64,000 nucleotides of DNA from DASXUG01 sp036504995 (GTDB taxonomy: Bacteria > Pseudomonadota > Gammaproteobacteria > Burkholderiales > Methylophilaceae). The stretch covers positions 62,001 through 126,000 of the forward strand of contig DASXUG010000002.1 of assembly GCA_036504995.1 (NCBI GenBank), given 5' to 3'. The notes beneath the pieces are model-generated. The model did no database searches. It was not told the DNA's origin and saw only the letters and a list, made by a program, of their open reading frames with translations. Below, in pieces: positions 55,643 to 64,000 of the stretch. The stretch's first letter is position 1. Every line of letters begins with the position of its first letter. The position numbers were made by a program, and so were the translations under genes.

Positions 55643-56137
55643 TTAGCGATTAATTTTACGAATACGTTCGGCAGGCGTGATAATGTCAGTCAGGCGAATA
55701 CCAAACTTATCATTCACCACCACCACCTCACCTTGCGCGATTAAGTAACCGTTGACTAAAACATCCATCGGCTCACCTGCCAAGCCATCTAACTCAACGA
55801 CTGAACCTTGCGCAAGTTGCAACAAGTTTTTAATGGCAATCTTAGTACGCCCCAACTCCACCGTGAGTTGTACTGGAATATCTAAAATAAAATCAATATC
55901 GCTTTTGGATTCATTTAACGTATTTTTAGGTGAAAACTCAGTAAACACTGCAGATTGCTCACCGCCACCACTTTGTAATGCAGAGGTTTCTGCAGCACTT
56001 TGCTCAGACATTGCTGCACCCCAGTCATCCGCTGCACCAGCGTCAGAAGATGCTTGTTCGGCCATTGCCGCACCCCAATCGTCTTCTGCAATCGTTTCAA
56101 CGCCATTATCTTCCGCTAAGGCTGGATCATTCGCCAT
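55643..56137 (-). CDS. fliN: Flagellar motor switch protein FliN
   Basis: The C-terminal SpoA/FliN domain (about 80-164) has LDIPVQLTVELGRTKIAIKNLLQLAQGSVVELD, split as IPVQLTVELG and LLQLAQGSVVELD, and GQ.EVVVV-type ending IAQGEVVVVNDKFGIRL. The first 75 residues are an Ala/Asp/Glu-rich extension containing the repeat DDWGAAM(A/S)EQ twice. FliN is a C-ring component that sets switching and export. The start overlaps the end of fliM by 11 bp. Confidence 0.93.
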   Translation of the reverse strand: MANDPALAEDNGVETIAEDDWGAAMAEQASSDAGAADDWGAAMSEQSAAETSALQSGGGEQSAVFTEFSPKNTLNESKSDIDFILDIPVQLTVELGRTKIAIKNLLQLAQGSVVELDGLAGEPMDVLVNGYLIAQGEVVVVNDKFGIRLTDIITPAERIRKINR

Positions 56138-57128
56138 GGGGCTCTCCTTTAATATATTCTGATGAATTTGAACGTAAAAGTTTTTCTACACGTAACGCGT
56201 ATTGCCCGTTAAATACGCCATATCGGCATTCCATCACGGGTACATTTGAAATTTTGGCTTCAACGGTTTCCGAAATATTCAGTGGAATGACATCCCCCAC
56301 TTTCATTTCAACAACATCTTCCATATGCATTTTTGCATATCCCAAGTTGGCGATAAGCTCCACCTCGGCGGCTTGAATTTGCTGCGTCATTAATTTGACC
56401 CAGCGGCTATCTGTACCTAATACTTCGCCCTGCAATGGAGAACTCAACTTATCGCGAATCGGCTCTATCATCGCGTAAGGCATACAAAAGTGCACTTCAC
56501 CGCCATTAGAACCCAGCTCAATGTTGTAGGTCACCGCTACCACTACCTCATTGGGCGTGGCGATATTCACAAACTGAGTGTTTACTTCAGAACGCAAATA
56601 CTCGAAGTGAACTTTGTGTACAGGCTCCCATGATTTGCTATAGGTTTCTAGCATAATGGTTAGAATATTTTGAATAATGCGCTGCTCTGTATCGGAAAAC
56701 TCGCGACCTTCGACTCGGGTATGAAAGCGACCATCGCCACCAAACATATTGTCGATCACCAAAAACACCAGCGTTGGATCCATGACAAACAATGCATTGC
56801 CTCTGAACGGCTCTACTTTTACCAAGTTAAGATTAGTTGGCACCACCAAGTTACGGATAAAATCACTGTATTTTGTGATACGAACAGGGCCAACAGATAC
56901 TTCAATGGTGCGACGTAAAAAGTTAAATAATTCAACGCGAATTAAACGTGCAAAGCGCTCGTTAATGATTTCAAGTGTAGGCATACGCCCACGCACGATA
57001 CGCTCCTGCGTGGCTAGGTTATAGGTTCTAACCTCAGCTGCATCAAGCTCTGGCTTATCATCATCCTGATCGCCGCCCACGCCTTTGAGCAGGGCATCGA
57101 CTTCATCTTGGGATAAAAACTCAGACAT
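56127..57128 (-). CDS. fliM: Flagellar motor switch protein FliM
   Basis: The 333-residue protein starts with the CheY-P-binding LSQDEVDALLKGV (residues 4-16). The middle domain contains the FliM GGDGR loop (NMFGGDGRFHTR), and a SpoA domain follows with MKVGDVIPLNI. It links FliG to FliN in the C-ring. Normal length, intact frame. Its end overlaps fliN by 11 bp. Confidence 0.95.
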   Translation of the reverse strand: MSEFLSQDEVDALLKGVGGDQDDDKPELDAAEVRTYNLATQERIVRGRMPTLEIINERFARLIRVELFNFLRRTIEVSVGPVRITKYSDFIRNLVVPTNLNLVKVEPFRGNALFVMDPTLVFLVIDNMFGGDGRFHTRVEGREFSDTEQRIIQNILTIMLETYSKSWEPVHKVHFEYLRSEVNTQFVNIATPNEVVVAVTYNIELGSNGGEVHFCMPYAMIEPIRDKLSSPLQGEVLGTDSRWVKLMTQQIQAAEVELIANLGYAKMHMEDVVEMKVGDVIPLNISETVEAKISNVPVMECRYGVFNGQYALRVEKLLRSNSSEYIKGEPHGE

Positions 57129-57186
57129 AAGAAACCTTTAAAATCACGAAAAATTTACTGGTCTAAACAATTTTTAGATTACGCAT

Positions 57187-57693
57187 TTACTGAACCACAA
57201 AGGACGTAAAAAATACGCCTTGAATTTCCTGCGGCTTGCCCTCTTTGCTAAAAGGCTGCTTAATTTGATCCGTAATCTCTTTAGCTAAGGCATTTTTACC
57301 CTCCAGCGAAGTCAACTCCGAAGCCTTTTTGCTACTGAGCAGCATAAGCACACGATTTCTAATTTCTGGCATATGTTGCTTAAGTTCTTCTTCTTGCTCT
57401 GGCTTAGCGACTTTCACGGTTAAATCTACTTGTAAAAACTTCTCATCAGGATCTGGTTGAAGATTCACAGTAAAGGTCTCCAAAGTCACAAATACTGGTG
57501 GTTTCTCTGGCTCCTCTTTCTTCACTTCCTTTTTATGTGCATCAGCTTTTGGCTGCAAAAAATACCAAGCAGCACCGCCGCCGCCCGCTAACAAAGCTAC
57601 GGCAGCAATGATGATAATCAATTTCTTCTTAGATTTTGGTGCAGGAGCTTCTGCTCCCTCAGCCGCTGGTGCAGCTTTTGGCGCTTGTGCCAT
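57187..57693 (-). CDS. fliL: Flagellar basal body-associated protein FliL
   Basis: The ATG at 57693 has GAAAGG 6 nt upstream and is preferred to a TTG two codons earlier. The 168-residue product has an Ala/Pro-rich start, one transmembrane helix (KLIIIIAAVALLAGGGGAAWYFL), a Lys/Glu-rich linker and the FliL domain with FVTLETFTVNLQPDPDEKFLQVDLTV, split as ETFTVNLQP and FLQVDLTV. FliL stabilises the stator. First gene of the fli run. Confidence 0.93.
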   Translation of the reverse strand: MAQAPKAAPAAEGAEAPAPKSKKKLIIIIAAVALLAGGGGAAWYFLQPKADAHKKEVKKEEPEKPPVFVTLETFTVNLQPDPDEKFLQVDLTVKVAKPEQEEELKQHMPEIRNRVLMLLSSKKASELTSLEGKNALAKEITDQIKQPFSKEGKPQEIQGVFFTSFVVQ

Positions 57694-57859
57694 GATCAAC
57701 CTTTCTATTTACTTGTGCTGTAAGTACAAGCCTATTATGCAAAAAGTTACGCGGTTATCAGCCTTGAAACAGAGCGGGTAAATACCGCTTAATTCGGCTA
57801 TAAGCTTTATAACGACTAGGCTTCAAGCGCTATAAACCTATACCAATAGGCGCAACATG

Positions 57860-57889
57860 CCCCTATTATGTCAATAAATACAATAGGGG
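57860..57889. terminator. Hairpin between the efflux genes and fliL
   Basis: CCCCTATT (57860-57867) and AATAGGGG (57882-57889) pair around a 14-nt loop. It lies about 90 bp past the stop of the NodT-type gene and upstream of fliL. There is no T tract, so termination is only suggested by the position. Confidence 0.45.
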
Positions 57890-57977
57890 AAGCGTTGATA
57901 AAAGATGACAAAAGCCGTTAAATCTAGCTTTTGATTGTGAAATGAGCCCAGTGACCTAACTCGATTTTGTTGCGAGT

Positions 57978-59444
57978 TTATTTGGAAGTATCGTTGATCT
58001 TTGGCTCGGCTTCAATGTGCCAGTTTCCACCCAAGCCTTTAATCAGCAAGACACTGGCGACCAGTTGGTTACTTTGAATAGTAAGCGCGCTTCTTTCGTT
58101 GGTAAGTGCAGTAGTTTCGGCATTGATGACATTAAGGTAATTGACGGTACCAGCCTTGTATTGATTGGTAGCCAGCCTCACAGACTCCTGTGCTGATTTA
58201 ACCGCATCATCTTGTAATTGCGCCTCTTGCGCCAGCGTGTTTAAAGTGGAAAGATTATCTTCCACCTCTTGAAATGCGCCTAAAATTGTTTGCCGATAAT
58301 TGGCAACATTTTCATCGTATACCGCAATGGCTTGGGCCGTCTGAGCTTTACGCAGGCCGCCATCAAAAATAGTTTGCGCTAGGGCTGGGCCAAGTGTCCA
58401 AAAACGCGCGGGATATGTGAGCCACCTTGAGAAGCTACTGCTTTGAAATCCCACCGAAGCGGATAGCGTTAAATCGGGATAATAAGCAGCTTCTGCCACA
58501 CCAATTTCAGCGTTGGCTTGGGCTGCACGGCGCTCAGCAGCTGCAATATCTGGGCGTCGCTCTAATAGTTTTGATGGCACCACCAATGGGATAGATTCTG
58601 GAACTTGAGCAGTAATTGTTTCAGTTGGCTCGATTGAAAAATCTGCAGGAGCTTTGCCTATTAAAATAGCAATCGCGTGCTCAAGCTGGGCACGTGCAAC
58701 ATCTTCATTGACGGCCTGCGCTTTCGCGGACTTTAACTGCGTTTCTGCGGCTACCACATCAGCACGCGACACAACACCAACAGCATATTGGTTTTGGGTG
58801 AGTTGTAATGATTTTTCATAGGATGCAACGGTTCTGTTCATCAAGCTTTTTTGTGCATCAGCGATTCTTATTAAAAAATAATTTTGAACCAATTGGGCCT
58901 CTGCGCTAAGTTTGGCTGAGGCTAAATCGTTCGCGCTGGCTTCTGCTCCCGCATTGCCAGCTTCTATTGTGCGCTTGACGCGTCCCCACACATCGGCCTC
59001 CCAACTTGCGCCTAGATTCAGGTTATAGGCAGTATTTAAATTAGGGTTATAGTTAATCGCATTCGTAGAGTTGGTTTTAGGTCTGCTACGCGTTGCAGAC
59101 GCTCCAGCCGTTACAGTCGGGTATTTTGCAGCTTGCGCTTGTTGTGATAAAGCGAGTGCTTGACGATACTGCGCTTCTGCCACCTTAATCGTCTGGTTTG
59201 AGATGGCGATCTGCGTAACTAGCTGATTTAGCACCGCATCGTTATATACTTTCCACCAATCATCGCGCGGTGAAGCGTCTTGTGGCTCGGCTACTTTCCA
59301 GCCAGTTTGCTCTTTAAAATGCGTAGGCACTGACACTTCAGGCTTAACGTAATTAGGGCCTTGGGTGCAAGCAAAGAGCAAGTTACTAAGCAATAGCCCC
59401 ATAATCAAGGGCCTTTGTTTAGCTGGGTTAAATGATAGTTTCAC
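57978..59444 (-). CDS. NodT/OprM-type outer-membrane efflux lipoprotein
   Basis: The frame opens with GTG after an AAGGA, giving 488 residues. The lipobox is LLFAC and the mature protein starts CTQGPNYVKPEV, as in OprM/NodT outer-membrane factors. Two outer-membrane efflux repeats follow, with the family motifs LERRPDIAAAERRAAQANAEIGVAEAAYYPDL, split as RRPDIAAAERR and AAYYPDLTLS. It is the third gene behind the tandem RND permeases and should supply their outer channel. Confidence 0.92.
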   Translation of the reverse strand: MKLSFNPAKQRPLIMGLLLSNLLFACTQGPNYVKPEVSVPTHFKEQTGWKVAEPQDASPRDDWWKVYNDAVLNQLVTQIAISNQTIKVAEAQYRQALALSQQAQAAKYPTVTAGASATRSRPKTNSTNAINYNPNLNTAYNLNLGASWEADVWGRVKRTIEAGNAGAEASANDLASAKLSAEAQLVQNYFLIRIADAQKSLMNRTVASYEKSLQLTQNQYAVGVVSRADVVAAETQLKSAKAQAVNEDVARAQLEHAIAILIGKAPADFSIEPTETITAQVPESIPLVVPSKLLERRPDIAAAERRAAQANAEIGVAEAAYYPDLTLSASVGFQSSSFSRWLTYPARFWTLGPALAQTIFDGGLRKAQTAQAIAVYDENVANYRQTILGAFQEVEDNLSTLNTLAQEAQLQDDAVKSAQESVRLATNQYKAGTVNYLNVINAETTALTNERSALTIQSNQLVASVLLIKGLGGNWHIEAEPKINDTSK

Positions 59445-59495
59445 AGCTTATTCCTTATCTATTAAACATGCTCTGGTATCAAGCATGACCTGATT

Positions 59496-62400
59496 TTAGG
59501 CAACAATTGGAGACAACTTGTCAGTACGCCTATGCCACCACTGACTTAATTGGTCTAAGTATAAATAAACTACTGGCGTGGTGTAGAGGGTTAGCAATTG
59601 GCTTACCATTAACCCACCGACAATTGCGATGCCAAGTGGTTGCCGTAACTCATGCCCCTCCCCCATGCCCAACGCCAAAGGTAACGCACCGAGCATGGCT
59701 GCCATGGTGGTCATCATAATTGGGCGAAAACGTTTTTGACAGGCCTCAAAAATCGCCTCACGTGAACTCAAACCTAATGTACGTTGTGCATCAATGGCAA
59801 AATCAATCATCATAATCGCGTTTTTCTTGACGATGCCGATCAGTAATATCACACCAATCATCGCCATGATATTAAATTCCACGTTAAACACCAGCAAGGC
59901 TAACAATGCCCCAATACCAGCCGATGGCAAGGTAGAAATAATGGTCAAGGGGTGTATATAACTCTCATACAACATACCTAAAACAATATATACAGTCAGC
60001 AACGCAGCTAAAATCAGCCAGGGCTGATTTTCCAAAGAAGCCTGAAAAACTTTAGCAGTGCCTTGAAAGCTACCACGTACAGTGTTGGGTACACCGATAT
60101 TGGCAAAGGCCGTGTTAATTTCTTGGGTGGCTTGCGATAAGGATACGCCCGCCTTTAAGTTAAACGATAAAGTAGATGCGGCAAACTGTCCTTGGTGATT
60201 GACCCCCAGCGGCCCAGAACCAGCTTCTACACGGCTAAACGCAGTTAATGGTACGGCCTCACCCGCTGCGTTGATTAAATATAAGTCGGCCAATGATTGT
60301 GGGCTTTGCCAGTACTGAGGAGCCACTTCCATAATCACATAATACTGGTTGAGTGGTGCATAAATGGTCGAAACCTGACGCTGACCAAACGCACCATTGA
60401 GCGTAGCATCAATCTGTTTGATGCTGATACCCAAGCGCGCCGCAGCATCCCGATCTATCACCACATTCGTTTGGTAGCCCTTGTCTTGCTTATCAGAATT
60501 TAAATCAGTAATAGAAGTAATCTTTCCCAAAGCATTACGAATCTTGGGTTCCCACGTGCGTAAATCTGTGAGGCTATCTGCCTGTAAGGTGTATTGGTAC
60601 TGCGCATTGCCTTGACGTCCGCCCATACGAATATCTTGATCTGGCTGTAAAAACAAACTCGCCCCAGGTTCGCGTGACAATTTAGGACGCAACCTATCAA
60701 TAACCTCATTGGCTGACTCTTTACGTTGCGATTGTGGCTTGAGCGATAAAAACATAAATCCCGTGTTGCGTTGCCCGCCCCCGATAAATCCCACCACATT
60801 TTCTACGGCTGGATCACGCTTCACAATCGCGATAAAGTCTGCCAACTTACCGCGCATAGCTTGAAATGAGATACCTTGGTCGGCTTGTATACTGCCTGAA
60901 ATTCGACCTGTATCTTGTTGCGGGAAAAAGCCTTTAGGAATGATGATGTACAAATAAATATTTAAACCAATCACCACAAAAAGCACGAGCAAGGTAAGAA
61001 AATTATGACGTAACACCACAGCCAAACTATTTTTATATGTATTTAGAAAGCCATCAAAAATACGCTCCCCAAATGCAGCGATAGCGTTTGGCTTGGTCGA
61101 TGCATGATGCTTGAGTAAATAAGCGCACATCATGGGCGTTGTAGTGAGTGAAATAACTAAAGAAATCATCACTGCCACTGCTAAGGTCACCGCGAACTCA
61201 CTCAGCAAGCGCCCGACAATACCGCCCATTAGCAGCAAGGGGATAAACACAGCAACCAATGAAATACTCATGGATACCACGGTAAACGCCACTTCACGCG
61301 TACCTTTGATAGCGGCTTGCAAGGGAGACTCACCAAGCTCAATATGGCGTGATACATTTTCTAGTACCACAATGGCATCATCCACCACAAATCCTGTAGC
61401 CACGGTGAGCGCCATTAAAGAGAGGTTATCAAGACTGTAGCCGCACAAGTACATTACGCAAAACGTGCCCACCAGCGATACTGGTACGACCACACTTGGG
61501 ATAAGCGTAGCACGGACATTCCGTAAAAAGATAAACACCACCATGATGACCAAACCCACGGAAATCACTAAAGTACGTTCCACGTCGTGTACAGAAGCAC
61601 GGATGGTCGGGGTGCGGTCACTGACAATCGCTATATTGATTTCAGAGGGAATAGCGGCTCGCAACTCGGGTAAAACAGTGCGTATGCCGTCAACAGTTTC
61701 TATAATATTGGCTCCTGGCAAGCGGCGAATTTGTAACAACACTGCAGGTTTACCATTAGACAGGCCTTGATTACGTAAATCTTGTACAGAATCCACCACC
61801 TCAGCAACATCAGACAACCTAACGGCTGCACCGTTGTGATAACTCAGAATCACGGGCATATAATCTTTTGCAGTTTGCGCTTGATCATTCGCTTCAATTT
61901 GCCACTGTCGATCACCCGCTTCTAGCACACCCTTGGGACGATGGCCATTGGTTGAAGCAATGGCATTGCTTACATTCGTCAACGATAATCCGTACTGACT
62001 TAAAGCATTTGGGTTGAGCTCAACCCGTACAGCTGGCAACGAACTACCGCCAATACTCACCTGCCCCACACCTTTTAGTTGTGATAACTTCTGGGCAAGC
62101 ACGGTTGAGGCAGCATCATATAATTTACCTGGAGAAATGGAATCAGAGGTCAACGCTAAAATGACAATCGGTGCATCTGCAGGGTTTACTTTATGATACG
62201 TGGGATTAGTCGGCAAACCCGTTGGCAATAGCGTACGTGCCGCATTGATTGCTGCCTGCACATCACGCGCTGCCCCATTGATGTCTCGCGATAAATCGAA
62301 CTGTAGCGTGATTCTTGTCGACCCTTGTGAACTAGAAGAGGTCATCTCGCTAATCCCTGCAATGGTGCCTAATGAACGCTCTAACGGTGTAGCTACGGCC

Positions 62401-62582
62401 CTTGCCATGGTTTCTGGGCTGGCGCCAGGAAACGACGCATCGACCGAAATAGTAGGAAAATCCACCTGCGGCAAAGCCGAAACAGGCAACAAGTTAAAGG
62501 CCACAATACCTGCCAAGGTTACTGCCAGAGTCAGCAAGCTGGTAGCAATTGGGCGCTGAATAAATAGATTAGAAAAACTCAT
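59496..62582 (-). CDS. mdtC: Multidrug RND permease, MdtC-like
   Basis: I choose the ATG at 62582 (MSFSNLFIQRPIATSLLTLAV) over an upstream frame that runs into mdtB; this gives 1028 residues. The 12-helix RND plan is complete with helix IV TVATGFVVDDAIVVLENV (Asp-Asp pair) and C-terminal GIVKKNAIMMIDFA. MdtB and MdtC form a mixed trimer exporting bile salts, novobiocin and similar compounds in E. coli. It starts 7 bp after the upstream permease gene ends. Confidence 0.93.
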   Translation of the reverse strand: MSFSNLFIQRPIATSLLTLAVTLAGIVAFNLLPVSALPQVDFPTISVDASFPGASPETMARAVATPLERSLGTIAGISEMTSSSSQGSTRITLQFDLSRDINGAARDVQAAINAARTLLPTGLPTNPTYHKVNPADAPIVILALTSDSISPGKLYDAASTVLAQKLSQLKGVGQVSIGGSSLPAVRVELNPNALSQYGLSLTNVSNAIASTNGHRPKGVLEAGDRQWQIEANDQAQTAKDYMPVILSYHNGAAVRLSDVAEVVDSVQDLRNQGLSNGKPAVLLQIRRLPGANIIETVDGIRTVLPELRAAIPSEINIAIVSDRTPTIRASVHDVERTLVISVGLVIMVVFIFLRNVRATLIPSVVVPVSLVGTFCVMYLCGYSLDNLSLMALTVATGFVVDDAIVVLENVSRHIELGESPLQAAIKGTREVAFTVVSMSISLVAVFIPLLLMGGIVGRLLSEFAVTLAVAVMISLVISLTTTPMMCAYLLKHHASTKPNAIAAFGERIFDGFLNTYKNSLAVVLRHNFLTLLVLFVVIGLNIYLYIIIPKGFFPQQDTGRISGSIQADQGISFQAMRGKLADFIAIVKRDPAVENVVGFIGGGQRNTGFMFLSLKPQSQRKESANEVIDRLRPKLSREPGASLFLQPDQDIRMGGRQGNAQYQYTLQADSLTDLRTWEPKIRNALGKITSITDLNSDKQDKGYQTNVVIDRDAAARLGISIKQIDATLNGAFGQRQVSTIYAPLNQYYVIMEVAPQYWQSPQSLADLYLINAAGEAVPLTAFSRVEAGSGPLGVNHQGQFAASTLSFNLKAGVSLSQATQEINTAFANIGVPNTVRGSFQGTAKVFQASLENQPWLILAALLTVYIVLGMLYESYIHPLTIISTLPSAGIGALLALLVFNVEFNIMAMIGVILLIGIVKKNAIMMIDFAIDAQRTLGLSSREAIFEACQKRFRPIMMTTMAAMLGALPLALGMGEGHELRQPLGIAIVGGLMVSQLLTLYTTPVVYLYLDQLSQWWHRRTDKLSPIVA

Positions 62583-62589
62583 TGCAAAG

Positions 62590-64000
62590 TTACGCCTCGG
62601 CCTGACTAGTTTTTTCGCTGGTAGTTTTTTGACCCAGCCCCAAGCGTATGGCAATGCTATCAAACCACAAATAAATCACGGGCGTTGTGAACAGTGTGAG
62701 TAACTGACTGACAAGCAAACCACCCACCATGGTTAAACCAAGCGGATGTCTTAGCTCCGAGCCCATACCAGTACCTAGCATCAGTGGTAGCGCAGCAAGC
62801 AAAGCCGCCATGGTCGTCATTAAAATCGGACGCAAACGTAATAAACACGCTTGGTAAATCGCATCACGTGCTGACATGCCCTGTTCACGCTGAGCCTCAA
62901 GCGCAAAATCTATCATCATAATGGCGTTCTTTTTGACGATACCGATGAGCAAAATAATACCGATGATGCCAACAATGCCTAAATCCCCGCCAGAGAGCAT
63001 CAACGCCAATAACGCACCTACGCCAGCGGAAGGTAGTGTAGATAAAATAGTCAGGGGATGGATATAACTCTCATACAGCACGCCAAGCACAATATACATA
63101 GTGACTATCGCCGCTAAAATCAGCCATAACTGATTAGATAATGAAGCCTGAAACGCATCAGTTGCGCCCTGCAACACCACTTGCGTGCTGGCGGGCAAAG
63201 CCAGTGCCTTTTGTGCCGCGTTAATTTCACGCACAGCATCGCTTAATGCGGCGCCATCGGCAAGGTTAAATGAAATATTGGCAGCAGGAAATTGCCCTAA
63301 ATGATTAATCAGCAATGGAGTTGTACGCTCACTTATTTTCGCAATGCTACTGAGTGGCACTTGACCTGCGCTACTGCCATCTGCATTGATGGCAGCCACA
63401 TAAATACCGTTGAGTGCGTTCAAGCCATTGCGATATTCTGACGCAACCTCTAACACCACACGATATTGATTGGTTTGCGTAAAAATCGTAGAAATTAAAC
63501 GCTGACCAAACGCATTATAAAGCGCATTATCAACCGCGGCAGTAGTAATCCCTAAGCGGCTGGCGGCATCGCGGTCTATCTCTATATAAGCCTGCAAACC
63601 TTGATTTTGCGCATCACTTGCCACCTCTGTTAATACGCTAGATGCTTGCAGGTGTTGTACCATTTTTTCCACATTTTTCGCCAACACATCAGGATTAGCA
63701 TCTTCCATCGCAAACTGATATTGGCTACGGCTGACGCGCGACTCTATGGTTAAATCTTGCACTGGTTGCAGAAATAGCTGAATACCAGCTTTACCTTCTA
63801 TTGTATTTTGCAAACGGTTTGCAACCGATTGCGCATCAACACGTTGTTCTTTAGGTTTTAGATTAATTAACATACGCCCGCTATTAAGCGTGGTATTTGT
63901 GCCATCTACCCCAATAAATGAAGACAAGCTTTCAACCGCAGGGTCTTTCAAGACAATGGCTGCCAACGCCTGTTGGCGCGCGGCCATGGAGGCAAACGAA
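62590..64000 (-). CDS. mdtB: Multidrug RND permease, MdtB-like (5' end outside the window)
   Basis: The visible 470 codons are the C-terminal half of an RND permease, and the frame is open to the window edge, so the true start lies beyond 64000. It has the second periplasmic loop, then SYIHPLTILSTLPSAGVGALLAL and GIVKKNAIMMIDFALEAQ. It is very similar to the C-terminal half of the following permease, as expected for MdtB and MdtC. An adaptor gene (mdtA) would be expected next outside the window. Confidence 0.9.
   Translation of the reverse strand, partial: SFASMAARQQALAAIVLKDPAVESLSSFIGVDGTNTTLNSGRMLINLKPKEQRVDAQSVANRLQNTIEGKAGIQLFLQPVQDLTIESRVSRSQYQFAMEDANPDVLAKNVEKMVQHLQASSVLTEVASDAQNQGLQAYIEIDRDAASRLGITTAAVDNALYNAFGQRLISTIFTQTNQYRVVLEVASEYRNGLNALNGIYVAAINADGSSAGQVPLSSIAKISERTTPLLINHLGQFPAANISFNLADGAALSDAVREINAAQKALALPASTQVVLQGATDAFQASLSNQLWLILAAIVTMYIVLGVLYESYIHPLTILSTLPSAGVGALLALMLSGGDLGIVGIIGIILLIGIVKKNAIMMIDFALEAQREQGMSARDAIYQACLLRLRPILMTTMAALLAALPLMLGTGMGSELRHPLGLTMVGGLLVSQLLTLFTTPVIYLWFDSIAIRLGLGQKTTSEKTSQAEA

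Noticed and set aside
62583..62663. Upstream extension of the MdtC-like permease
   Set aside because: It would overlap the end of the preceding permease; the ATG at 62582 gives the classical RND start MSFSNLFIQRP.

Overview
The window looks like chromosomal DNA of a moderately low-GC betaproteobacterium, most likely a methylotroph of the Methylophilaceae (Methylotenera-like). This is inference. It rests on a recognisable pqqA peptide gene, PEP-CTERM proteins, polar-type flagellar export genes and betaproteobacterial housekeeping genes (hrpA, selO, ygjP, trxB, smr, dps). I see no insertion sequence, prophage, CRISPR array or rRNA. One tRNA gene, tRNA-Arg(CCT), is present.

Layout. 1-7.1 kb: a spermidine-synthase-like gene, then a SCO/SenC copper chaperone followed on the same strand by a 1745-residue exported multidomain protein. 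7.2-12.6 kb: an RNB-domain exoribonuclease, SelO, an orphan pqqA with its own terminator, a CobW-type metallochaperone GTPase and a cold-shock protein. 12.7-20.0 kb: an unknown protein, a YgjP-like metallopeptidase, HrpA, and an unusual CorA-like membrane protein. 20.1-27.9 kb: a 2592-residue paralogue of the first giant protein. 27.9-34.4 kb: an accessory stretch with three PEP-CTERM proteins, several orphan membrane or exported proteins, long intergenic gaps and the tRNA. 34.5-38.6 kb: redox and stress genes (peroxiredoxin, two lipoproteins, Dps, TrxB, Smr). 38.8-44.5 kb: a CzcCBA/CusCBA-type metal efflux system. 44.8-51.0 kb: a DUF535 protein, two small genes, and a five-gene cluster of beta-ketoacyl synthase, ACP, alpha/beta hydrolase, class III aminotransferase and HAD phosphatase. 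51.2-53.3 kb: a TctDE/QseBC-like two-component system. 53.3-57.7 kb: fliLMNOPQR. 57.9-64 kb: a NodT-type outer-membrane lipoprotein and tandem MdtB/MdtC-like RND permeases, the last running off the window.

The most interesting content is the pair of giant exported proteins. Each joins in one chain a kelch copper-radical-oxidase domain with all metal and radical ligands, a PKD domain, a YVTN-type beta-propeller and a di-heme cytochrome c peroxidase/MauG-like domain. Their tails differ: LamG + Ig + discoidin-like in one, nine Ig-like plus six Cys-rich modules in the other. One of them lies directly behind a SCO copper chaperone, and both are preceded by an inverted repeat with the same TTAGTCC-N4-GGACTA core. 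I infer an exported, copper- and heme-dependent oxidation system, probably acting on a glycan or aldehyde at the cell surface, in which the peroxide made by the oxidase could be used or removed by the attached heme domain.
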